In this document: positions 51,522 to 59,377 of the stretch, piece by piece | Layout of the letters: the number at the start of each line of letters is the position of its first letter | Position numbering within the stretch: the first letter of the stretch is position 1 | NCBI RefSeq assembly: GCF_015278255.1 | Contig: NZ_JADIJC010000007.1 | Span: 149,543 to 213,542 of the forward strand | Direction: 5' to 3' | Length of the DNA: 64,000 nucleotides | Source of the DNA: Microbacterium hibisci | GTDB taxonomy: Bacteria > Actinomycetota > Actinomycetes > Actinomycetales > Microbacteriaceae | Translations under genes and position numbers: made by a program | The notes under the pieces: model-generated | Told to the model about the DNA's origin: nothing | Database searches by the model: none | Seen by the model: only the letters and a program-made list of their open reading frames with translations

Positions 51522-52927
51522 GCACAGCCGAGCGCCGGCGCGGATCGACGGGCATCTTCGAATCGCGCCTCACCCGCACCGTCCAGTCCACCGGTACGGC
51601 CGGACGCACGCACCTGACCGCCACGGCGACGAGCGTCGGCTCGTCGCGCCGCAGTCGGGCGTTCGTGCGCGCCGCCGTGTGGTGGAGCGGGGTGTGGCGT
51701 GCGCTCGGCACCGGCATCACGACCGCCGCGGAGTGGGCGGGCCGCACGATCCGGCCCGCGGGCACGCTGGTCGCCGTGGCGGCGACCATCGGGCTCGTGC
51801 TGGGGATCGTCTTCGGCTGGGTCGAGTTCATGGTCGCGGGCGCGGCATCCCTCGTCCTCCTCGTCGCCGCCGTGCCGTTCCTCTTCGGCGCCCGCGCCTA
51901 CGACGTCGACCTCACGCTCACGCACGAGCGCATCGTCGCCGGGGACGGCGTCGACGGCCGCATCGTGGTGCGCAACGACGGGCACCGCCTGGCGCTGCCG
52001 GGTCGTATCGACATCCCCGTCGGGCAGGGCCTCGTCGAGTTCGGCGTGCCGCTGCTGCGCCCGGGTCACGTCGTCGAGCAGCCGCTCGACATCCCGGGCC
52101 TGCGCCGCGGCATCGTCACCGTCGGCCCCGCGACCACGGTGCGCAGCGACCCGATCGGCCTGCTGCGACGCGAGCACTCGTTCCCCGACGTCCACGAACT
52201 GTACGTGCACCCGCGCACCACGTCGCTGCCGACCACGAGCGCGGGCCTCATCCGCGACCTCGAGGGCAGCCCCACCCGGCGCCTCGTCGACGCCGACATG
52301 TCGTTCCACGCGATCCGCGAGTACGCTCCCGGCGACTCGCGGCGGCAGATCCACTGGCGCTCGACGGCCAAGACCGGCCGGCTCATGGTCCGGCAGTACG
52401 AGGAGTCCCGGCGCTCGCGCATGGCGGTCGTGCTCGCGGTCGCCGAAGCGGAGTACGCCGACGCCGACGAGTTCGAACTGGCCGTCTCGTGCGCCGCGTC
52501 GCTGGGTCTGCGCGCCGTGCACGACGCACGTGACGTGCAGATCGTGACCGGCTCCGAGATCCCCCGGGTCGTCCGGGGACGCCTGCGCGCGATCCGCCAC
52601 ATCCCGTCCGCGGCGCCCCGGCCGATGCTCGACGGCTTCAGCGGGGTCGAGCTGCTCGAGAGCACCATGCCGGTCGGCGAGGTGTGCAAGCTCGCCGCCG
52701 AGTCGGGTGAGCGGCTGTCGATCGCGTTCGTGGTCGTGGGCTCCCGCGTGCCGCTGACGCGGCTGCAGCAGGCGGCGCTGGCCTTCCCCGCCGACACCAC
52801 CGTGGTCGGACTCATCTGCGACGAGCGCGCCCACCCGCGCATGCAGCCGCTGTCGGGCATGACGGTGCTCACGGTCGGCACCCTCGACGACCTCTCCGGC
52901 CTCCTGCTGAGGGGGGCGACGACGTGA
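51518..52927 (+). CDS. DUF58 domain membrane protein
   Basis: 469 residues from ATG at 51518 (4-nt overlap with moxR). Two spans at about 82-103 and 107-125 precede a soluble part with the DUF58 core DMSFHAIREYAPGDSRRQIHWRSTAKTGRLMVRQYE near residues 260-300, then a vWA-like fold (MAVVLAVAEAEYADADEFELAVSCAASLG). It is the usual partner of MoxR ATPases. The MIDAS-type DxSxS is absent, as is common in DUF58. Confidence 0.92.
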   Translation: MSTAERRRGSTGIFESRLTRTVQSTGTAGRTHLTATATSVGSSRRSRAFVRAAVWWSGVWRALGTGITTAAEWAGRTIRPAGTLVAVAATIGLVLGIVFGWVEFMVAGAASLVLLVAAVPFLFGARAYDVDLTLTHERIVAGDGVDGRIVVRNDGHRLALPGRIDIPVGQGLVEFGVPLLRPGHVVEQPLDIPGLRRGIVTVGPATTVRSDPIGLLRREHSFPDVHELYVHPRTTSLPTTSAGLIRDLEGSPTRRLVDADMSFHAIREYAPGDSRRQIHWRSTAKTGRLMVRQYEESRRSRMAVVLAVAEAEYADADEFELAVSCAASLGLRAVHDARDVQIVTGSEIPRVVRGRLRAIRHIPSAAPRPMLDGFSGVELLESTMPVGEVCKLAAESGERLSIAFVVVGSRVPLTRLQQAALAFPADTTVVGLICDERAHPRMQPLSGMTVLTVGTLDDLSGLLLRGATT

Positions 52928-55479
52928 GCGCCGCTCCGGCACAGAAGAGGACGGATGCCGCGGCCCGCGGCACGACCGATGCGCCCGTGCGCGTCCCCCG
53001 TATCGAGCCCCGCATCTGGGCGGGCGCCGCACTCGCGCTCGTGATCGCGGCCATCGCGGCCGTGGCCGCGTGGCCCATCTACCGTTCGGGCAGCTTCCTG
53101 CTGCTGGTCGGCGTCGGCACCCTCGTCGGCGGCGCGGTCGCGACCATCGCGTGGTGGCGGCGCTGGAACGGCTGGATCGTCGCGGGCGTGCTCGCGGCGG
53201 CGGTGCTCGTGCTCGGCATCCCGCTCGCCGTCCCCTCGCGGCTCGGCCCCGTGGACGAGCTGCTGCGCGGCCTCGGCGAACTGACGAGCGGTCTCGTGTT
53301 CGGGTGGAAGGACCTCATCACCGTCGAGCTGCCGGTCGGGTCGTACCGCAACCTGCTGGTGCCCGCGCTCGTGGTGTTCCTGATCGGGACCTGCGTCGTG
53401 CTGCTGCTCGCGTGGCGCGACGGCCGCTCCGCCTATGCGGCGGTGCCGGTGGCCCTCGGCATGGTGACGTTCGGGCTGTTCTTCGGGCGCACGACGGTCA
53501 GCGCGCCGCTCGAGCTCGGATCCGTCGTGCTGTACGCGCCGATCGAGACGGCCGTGGGAGCGGCCGCCCTGATCACGTGCCTGCTGTGGCTGGCCTGGCG
53601 CACGCACGATGAGCGCGTGCGCGCGCTGCAGCGGGCGGCGGCGTCCAGCGGCGTGCGGATGTCGCGCACGCCTTCGCGCGCCGACCGCAGACGCACCGCC
53701 CTGGGTGCGGGCATGGTGGTCGGTGCCCTTGTGATCGCGGTCGCGGTGGTGCCGTTCGCCGCCCGCGGCGCCGAGCGCGAGGTGCTGCGCTCCGCCGTCG
53801 GGCCCGACATCGACCTCTCGGCCGAGGTGAGCCCGCTGTCGCAGTACCGCGGCCTGTTCGCCGACGACCGCGCCGAAGAGGTGCTGTTCCGCGTCGGACC
53901 GGTCTCCGGAGGGTCGGCGACCGCCGCCCTGCCCGAGCGCGTGCGGATCGCCACGCTCGACTCCTACGACGGCGAGGTCTATCGCTCCGGGGGAGAGGGC
54001 GCCGTGGACGCGGGCCGTTTCGTCCGCGTGCCCTCGGCGCTCGACGCGGGCGAAGGCTCCCCGGTCGAGGCACGGATCGAGATCGACGCGTGGGACGGCA
54101 TCTGGATGCCGACGGCAGGCCGCCTCGCCGCGGTCGAGTTCGCCGGCGACCGGTCGGCGTCGCTCGCGGACCGCTTCTATTACAACGCCGCGGCGTCGGC
54201 GGGCGTGCAGACGGCAGGCGGAGGGCTCGAGGCGGGCGACAGCTACGTCGTGCGGGGCGTCGAGCCCGAGTCCGGCGACCTCGCAGGGCTCGAGCCGCCG
54301 GGGAGCCCGGGGGGTGTCGCCGCGCCCGACAGCCTCCGCACCTGGATGGATCAGCACACCACCGGAACGGGCGGCGCCGCCCTGGCCGGCATGGTGTCGC
54401 TGCTGCGCGAGCGCGGCTACCTCAGCCACGGGCTCGACGAGGGCGACGGCGACGCGGCGTGGGTCGCAGCCCTGCCCGACTACGCGTTCCAGCCGAGCGC
54501 CTCGGGGCACTCGCTGGCCCGCGTCGACACCATGTTCTCGCGTCTGCTCGAGCGCGAGACCGACCCGCGCGCCGAGGCGTCCGGCAACTACGTCGCCGCC
54601 ATCGGCGACGACGAGCAGTTCGCCGTCGCCGTGGCCCTCATGGCGCGAGAGCTGGGCTTCCCCTCGCGCGTCGTGCTGGGCGCGCGCCTGACCTCGGCCG
54701 AGCGCGGCCTCGCCGTGTGCGACGACGGCGCGTGCGGTGCGCAGGACCTCACGGCCTGGACCGAGGTGCAGTCGGCCGGCGGTCAGTGGCTCGCGGTCGA
54801 CGTCACGCCGCAGTACGCCGAGTCGCCGAGCCTCGACGTCACGGAGCAGCGCGACCCGGAGAACGTCACGGAGGTGCGCCCAGAGTCCGTCGAGGAGGTC
54901 GTGCCGCCGGATCCCACGCAGGAGGACTCCGCCGAGGATCGCGCGCCCGAGGAGGAGAGCGGCGTCGACCTCGCATGGCTGTGGCCGCTGCTGCGGACCG
55001 GCGGCATCGTCCTGCTCGTGCTGGTCCTGGCGCTCGGGCCGTTCGTCATCGTGCTCGGCACCAAGGCTGCGCGCCGTCGCTCGCGTCGACGCGGCGGGAC
55101 GCCGGCCACACGCATCGCGGGCGGCTGGGACGAGTACGTCGACGCGGCCGTCGACAGCGGCCGCGCCGCACCCCGCACGCTCACCCGCAGCGAGCTCGCC
55201 GCGTCGTTCGACACCGCCGCGGGGGCGACCCTGGCGCGAGACGCCGATCGCGCGGTGTTCTCGCACGGCGACCTGTCTGCCGATGACGCGCGGAGCTACT
55301 GGCAGACCGTCGACGCCGAGCGCCGCGCCCTCCGGCGCGGACGCGGGTTCTGGCGCGGGGCGCTCGCGACCGTATCTTTGAGATCGTTGTTCCGTCCACT
55401 GGCGCCCGAATCGGGCGGCCGCACGCGACTCGCCGAGAGGGGGAGACGACGGGCCGAGCCCGCGCGTCCCATGCCATGA
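52924..55479 (+). CDS. TgpA-like transglutaminase-fold membrane protein, active site degenerate
   Basis: 851 residues from GTG at 52924 (4-nt overlap). Six or so N-terminal spans (to about residue 285), an outside domain, one further span at about 680-705 and a cytoplasmic tail: the TgpA layout. In the transglutaminase core the block that normally reads G-x-C-x2-F-A is G561-D-D563-E-Q-F-A, and H-A-W-x-E is T610-A-W-T-E, while the third acid D626 (VDVTP) remains. So the catalytic cysteine and histidine are both replaced and the protein is very probably not an active transglutaminase. It may serve as a scaffold for the MoxR-DUF58 pair. Confidence 0.88.
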   Translation: MSAAPAQKRTDAAARGTTDAPVRVPRIEPRIWAGAALALVIAAIAAVAAWPIYRSGSFLLLVGVGTLVGGAVATIAWWRRWNGWIVAGVLAAAVLVLGIPLAVPSRLGPVDELLRGLGELTSGLVFGWKDLITVELPVGSYRNLLVPALVVFLIGTCVVLLLAWRDGRSAYAAVPVALGMVTFGLFFGRTTVSAPLELGSVVLYAPIETAVGAAALITCLLWLAWRTHDERVRALQRAAASSGVRMSRTPSRADRRRTALGAGMVVGALVIAVAVVPFAARGAEREVLRSAVGPDIDLSAEVSPLSQYRGLFADDRAEEVLFRVGPVSGGSATAALPERVRIATLDSYDGEVYRSGGEGAVDAGRFVRVPSALDAGEGSPVEARIEIDAWDGIWMPTAGRLAAVEFAGDRSASLADRFYYNAAASAGVQTAGGGLEAGDSYVVRGVEPESGDLAGLEPPGSPGGVAAPDSLRTWMDQHTTGTGGAALAGMVSLLRERGYLSHGLDEGDGDAAWVAALPDYAFQPSASGHSLARVDTMFSRLLERETDPRAEASGNYVAAIGDDEQFAVAVALMARELGFPSRVVLGARLTSAERGLAVCDDGACGAQDLTAWTEVQSAGGQWLAVDVTPQYAESPSLDVTEQRDPENVTEVRPESVEEVVPPDPTQEDSAEDRAPEEESGVDLAWLWPLLRTGGIVLLVLVLALGPFVIVLGTKAARRRSRRRGGTPATRIAGGWDEYVDAAVDSGRAAPRTLTRSELAASFDTAAGATLARDADRAVFSHGDLSADDARSYWQTVDAERRALRRGRGFWRGALATVSLRSLFRPLAPESGGRTRLAERGRRRAEPARPMP

Positions 55480-57074
55480 ACGCCACCGATGCCACCGCGG
55501 CCGTCTTCGGCTCGCTGATCAGCCTGCTGCTGTCCGTGGGCCTGTACGTCTGGATCGCGCTCGCGCTGTCGGCGGTCTTCCGCAAGTCGGGCGTCGAGCC
55601 GTGGAAGGCGTGGGTGCCGATCCTCAACGCGGTGGTCGTGCTGCAGCTCGCCGGGCTCTCGCCGTGGCTGCTGCTGCTGGGACTCGTCCCCGTCGTGAAC
55701 ATCGCGCTGCTCGTGGTCTTCGTGATCGCGATCCACCGGATCAATGTCGCCTTCGGCCTCGGTGTGGGCATGACTGTGCTGGGCGTCCTCCTGTTCCCGG
55801 TCTGGGCGTCGCTCGTCGGCTGGGGGAGTGCGCGCTGGATCGGACGGGAGACGGATGCCGGAGCCCGGCGCACCTCCGCCGAAGCAGCCGCCGGTCTGCC
55901 CCCGCTGCCGCCCTTCCCCACTCCGACCTCGCGTTCCGGGGAGCCCGTGGTGTTCCCGCCTGTCGCACCGGGTGCCGGCAGCGGCTTCGCGCCGCCGTCC
56001 GCCTACGCCCCGGCCGCGGGCGCCGTCGCCGGACCTCCGCCCGGGGTCCAGGGCTTCGCGCCGACGACGGCGCCTCGGCCCGTCGCCCCGGTCTCGAGCG
56101 CTCCCGACCAGTCCGCTCCCGGGGCGGCCGCACCGAGCGCCCCCGTCGCGCCCGTCGGGCCGGTTCCGGGCGCGCCCGTGGACGGTCTCGCGGCGGTCGC
56201 GCCTCCGGTGGGCGGGTGGACGCCCCCGCCGCTTCCCGGCCGCCCCGTCGCTGCGGCGCCCGGCGCGACCGACGCACCCGCCGACGCCGCCGACCCGTGG
56301 CAGGGCTTCGCGCTGGACGCCACCGAGCTGAGCGGCGAGGTCACCGGTGCCGTGTCGGGTGCGCCCGCCCCGATCTCGGCCGTTCCCGAGGCGCCCGCCG
56401 CCCCGGTGCCGCCCGCGCCCATCACATCCGCGCCGCTCGCCGATGACGAGCCCTACGCCGCACCGGAGGCGGCGACGACGAGCGAGGGCATCACGCGCCC
56501 GCCCGTCACCCGCGTGCCGGCGGCCGCCGCCGACGACGATCGCGAGCCGTGGGCGCCCGCACGCTCCCCGATGAGCGAGTCGGACGCCTTCCCCGAGGCT
56601 TCGGGGCCGGTCTCGGCCATCGCGGGCGCACCCGATGCCGGAGCGCCGCGCTCTGCGCGCTCGTCGGTGTCGGCCTTCCACACCAAGCCCGAGATCCCCG
56701 ACGAGCAGGACGTGCTCGACGAGACGATCATCGCGCGCCGGAAGCGCACCGACTGGACGCTCCTGCCGCCGACCGGCGACCCGGTCGCGCTGTCGGCCGA
56801 GGTCGTCATCCTCGGCCGTCGCCCCGCCGGCGACCCCGAGTTCCCGGGCGCCCAGCTGGTGTCGATCTCGGATGGGACCGTATCGAAGACCCACGCACGT
56901 CTCCAGCTGCGCGACGACCGCTGGTACGTCACCGATCTCGATTCCACGAACGGCGTGCTGTTCGCCACTGTGCTGGGCACCGAGGTCGAGGCTCCTCCGG
57001 GCGAAGAGGTCGAGGCCGGTGACCGGTTCCTGCTCGGAGACGCCGAGGTCCGGCTGCAGCGGAGCGACGGGTGA
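55476..57074 (+). CDS. FHA-domain membrane protein
   Basis: 532 residues, ATGA overlap with the previous gene. Three to four N-terminal spans (about 8-115, DUF5684-like, with KAWVPILNAVVVLQL) are followed by a 300-residue Pro/Ala-rich disordered stretch and a C-terminal FHA domain (about 445-530). FHA hallmarks are present: GRR, S-K-T-H in ISDGTVSKTHARLQL, and the STNG turn in DLDSTNGVLF, so phospho-threonine binding should work. Probable reader of kinase marks in this operon, for example on the ATVL-repeat protein encoded next. Confidence 0.9.
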   Translation: MNATDATAAVFGSLISLLLSVGLYVWIALALSAVFRKSGVEPWKAWVPILNAVVVLQLAGLSPWLLLLGLVPVVNIALLVVFVIAIHRINVAFGLGVGMTVLGVLLFPVWASLVGWGSARWIGRETDAGARRTSAEAAAGLPPLPPFPTPTSRSGEPVVFPPVAPGAGSGFAPPSAYAPAAGAVAGPPPGVQGFAPTTAPRPVAPVSSAPDQSAPGAAAPSAPVAPVGPVPGAPVDGLAAVAPPVGGWTPPPLPGRPVAAAPGATDAPADAADPWQGFALDATELSGEVTGAVSGAPAPISAVPEAPAAPVPPAPITSAPLADDEPYAAPEAATTSEGITRPPVTRVPAAAADDDREPWAPARSPMSESDAFPEASGPVSAIAGAPDAGAPRSARSSVSAFHTKPEIPDEQDVLDETIIARRKRTDWTLLPPTGDPVALSAEVVILGRRPAGDPEFPGAQLVSISDGTVSKTHARLQLRDDRWYVTDLDSTNGVLFATVLGTEVEAPPGEEVEAGDRFLLGDAEVRLQRSDG

Positions 57075-57952
57075 TCGATCCCGACGACGAGCTGACGCAC
57101 CGCGCGACGCCGTCCGGCGCCGACGACGTGCCGGACGACGCGACGGTGCTCTCGCTGCGCCGGTCTCCCGCGCCCGCGCCCGACGTCGACGAGGCCACGG
57201 TGCTGTCGTCGCGGCGCGCGGCGGTCGGCGAGCCGGAGCCTGCCGTGGACGAGGCGACCGTGCTGTCGAGGCGCCGGTCTCCCGCGCCCGCGCCCGACGT
57301 CGACGAGGCCACGGTGCTGTCGTCGCGGCGCGCGGCGGTCGGCGAGCCGGAGCCTGCCGTGGACGAGGCCACCGTGCTGTCGTCGCGACGGTCGGTGCCG
57401 CCCGACGACGCGACCGTGCTGTCCACCAGGCGTGCGGCCGGAACCGCGCCGGCGGCTGAGCCCGAGATCGACGAGCAGACGTTCCTCGCGCCGTCCCGGC
57501 GCACCGCCGAGCCACCCGCCGAGGATCTCGACGCGACCTCGATCGCCGGCCGCCGCCCCACGGCGGCCGAGCCGTTCGCGAGCGCGCCCTCCTCGTCCGT
57601 CACCCGCACCGAGAGCGGGACGACCATGGAGGAGCGCACCGACGAGACGATGCTGCGCTCGGTCCGCCGCGCGGCGCCCACGGCCCCGCCGGAGGCAGCC
57701 GACGCCGCCGCGGTGCGCCGCACCGCCTACCTTCCCGGTGGGGAGCGTGACATCCGGCCGCCTCGCACGAGCGGCCCGACGATGGCCGTGCGGACGCCGG
57801 TCGCCCCGCCCCCGTCCGCGACGCCGCCGCCCGCCCTCGACGCACCCGCGTCGCGTCGCCGCCGCTACCGCCGCCGAGTGCTGATCGTCGCCGCCGTGAT
57901 CGTCGCCTCGGTCGTCGTCGCCGTCGCCGCGCTGGTGCTGCTGCTGACCTGA
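57071..57952 (+). CDS. Tail-anchored protein with ATVLS-x-RR repeats, putative phospho-acceptor
   Basis: 293 residues from GTG at 57071 (4-nt overlap). Soluble, disordered Pro/Ala-rich chain with a C-terminal span (about 268-292). It carries six near-exact copies of acidic-acidic-A-T-V-L-S-x-R-R (for example DDATVLSLRR, DEATVLSSRR) and three to four weaker ones (DEQTFLAPSRR, LDATSIAGRR, DETMLRSVRR). A threonine in an acidic context with a hydrophobic residue two places on is what FHA domains and actinobacterial kinases prefer, as in GarA (ETTSVF). Part of the repeat is a recent 114-bp DNA duplication. No catalytic motif. It likely becomes phosphorylated at several sites and docks FHA proteins; this is inference. 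Confidence 0.82.
   Translation: MIDPDDELTHRATPSGADDVPDDATVLSLRRSPAPAPDVDEATVLSSRRAAVGEPEPAVDEATVLSRRRSPAPAPDVDEATVLSSRRAAVGEPEPAVDEATVLSSRRSVPPDDATVLSTRRAAGTAPAAEPEIDEQTFLAPSRRTAEPPAEDLDATSIAGRRPTAAEPFASAPSSSVTRTESGTTMEERTDETMLRSVRRAAPTAPPEAADAAAVRRTAYLPGGERDIRPPRTSGPTMAVRTPVAPPPSATPPPALDAPASRRRRYRRRVLIVAAVIVASVVVAVAALVLLLT
57157..57368 (+). repeat. 114-bp tandem duplication inside the ATVL-repeat gene
   Basis: The stretch from about 57157 is repeated from about 57271 (period 114 bp, 38 codons) with nearly no base changes over about 98 bp. Each unit encodes two ATVLS motifs. Confidence 0.85.
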
Positions 57953-57967
57953 TCCTCGAGGAAGCCG

Positions 57968-59377
57968 ATGACCCTCCCCGCATCCGTCCCCCCTCCCGCC
58001 CCGGATTCCAGCCCCGAAGCCGCCGCTGCTCTCGGGATCGTGCCGGCCGCCACCGGCATCCGGTCGCTCGCGTTCGCCATCGACGCGGCCATCTGGCTGC
58101 TCCTGGCCTCGCCCGCCGTCATCGGCGCCGTCATGATCGCGCTCGGCGACACGTCGTTCGTGGGGCCGCTGCTGATCGTCATCGGCGCGGCGCTGCCGCT
58201 GCTGTTCGGTCTGTTGCAGCTCGTGCTGCACGGGCGGCGCGGCGTCACCGCGGGCAAGGCGGCGATGCGACTGCGTTCCATCGACGTGGACGACTTCGGA
58301 CGCGTCGGCTTCTGGCGCGTCGTGCTGCGGATCCTCGTGCTGTGGGCGAGCGGGATCGTGCCGCTCGTCGGACCGGCGCTCATGTTCGCGTCCGGCGTGT
58401 GGGATCCGCAGGACCGGGGGCGCAGCATCCTGGATCGCGTCGGCCGCTGCTGGGTGATCGACGCCCGCGCCGGACTCGACCCGTTCGACGCCAAGGCGCT
58501 GCGCCACGCACGCCGCGCCGCCGCCGGCCGACCGGATCAGAGCGAAGAGCTGCCCTCGATGGCCAGCGACGCCGACGCCGCCGTCGCGCTGCGCATCCCG
58601 GGCGCGCGCTCGCGCGCCGGGGTGGTCGGTCCCGGCAGCACCGGCGCCCAGTGGGAGGGTCCCGCCGACGGAGTGGACGCGAGCGTCATCGCGCAGGTGC
58701 CGGGCGGCGCCGCGACCGCGCACGCCGCCACCGGCCTCGTGACCGGGGCACCCGGCATCTCGGCCGCCGCACCGGCACCCGCCGCGCCGGCTGCCGCCCC
58801 CGCGCACGCTCCCGCCCCCGCCCCCGCCCACGCTCCCGCCCCAGCGACGCCCGCCGCCCAGCCACCCGCCGCAGCGCCCATGCCGGCCCCGGCCCAGCCG
58901 GTACCGGCAGCGGCCCCGCCCGCCGCAGCCCCGCTGTCGGCATCGGCTTCCGGCGCAACTGCAGCGGCCGCCGGACCTGCGCCCGTCGTGCAGTCGTCGC
59001 CGGGCACCGGTCCGTCACCGGTCGGCTCGCGGCGTGCGCAGGCGATGATCCGCTTCGACGACGGCTCGATCGTGCGCGTGCCCGGGCGCGGCCTCATCGG
59101 CCGCGACCCGGAGCCGGCGCAGGGGGAGCAGGTCGAGGCGCTCGTGCGCCTCGAAGACCCGCAGCGGCTCATGTCGAAGACCCACGCGGCGTTCGGGCAG
59201 GACGCCGACGGCCTGTGGGTGGTCGACCGCGGCTCGCGCAACGGCACGCAGCTCGTGTCGCCGGGCGGTGACGTCGTCGACGTGCCGGCAGATCAGGCGG
59301 CCCGTGTGCCGCTCGGCTGGTCGGTCCAAGTGGGCGGCAGGTCGTTCGAACTCGTGGCGAGAGGTGCCGATTCGTGA
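57968..59377 (+). CDS. RDD membrane domain-FHA protein
   Basis: 469 residues, ATG 57968 behind GAGGAAG. RDD domain at about 28-165: IRSLAFAIDAAIWLLLASP with the Arg/Asp pair, HGRRGVTAGKAAMRLRSID, and a third span with GRSILDRVGRCWVID. An Ala/Pro-rich linker of about 150 residues (with APAPAHAPAP units) leads to a C-terminal FHA domain (about 360-465): GRDPEP, LMSKTHAAF and DRGSRNGTQL. All FHA key residues are present. It overlaps the secretion ATPase start by 4 nt and may recruit phospho-partners to the secretion machine. Confidence 0.92.
   Translation: MTLPASVPPPAPDSSPEAAAALGIVPAATGIRSLAFAIDAAIWLLLASPAVIGAVMIALGDTSFVGPLLIVIGAALPLLFGLLQLVLHGRRGVTAGKAAMRLRSIDVDDFGRVGFWRVVLRILVLWASGIVPLVGPALMFASGVWDPQDRGRSILDRVGRCWVIDARAGLDPFDAKALRHARRAAAGRPDQSEELPSMASDADAAVALRIPGARSRAGVVGPGSTGAQWEGPADGVDASVIAQVPGGAATAHAATGLVTGAPGISAAAPAPAAPAAAPAHAPAPAPAHAPAPATPAAQPPAAAPMPAPAQPVPAAAPPAAAPLSASASGATAAAAGPAPVVQSSPGTGPSPVGSRRAQAMIRFDDGSIVRVPGRGLIGRDPEPAQGEQVEALVRLEDPQRLMSKTHAAFGQDADGLWVVDRGSRNGTQLVSPGGDVVDVPADQAARVPLGWSVQVGGRSFELVARGADS

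Noticed and set aside
57157..57368. CRISPR-like direct repeats
   Set aside because: The repeat is an in-frame protein repeat with a 114-bp period and no unique spacers; it belongs to the ATVL-repeat gene.
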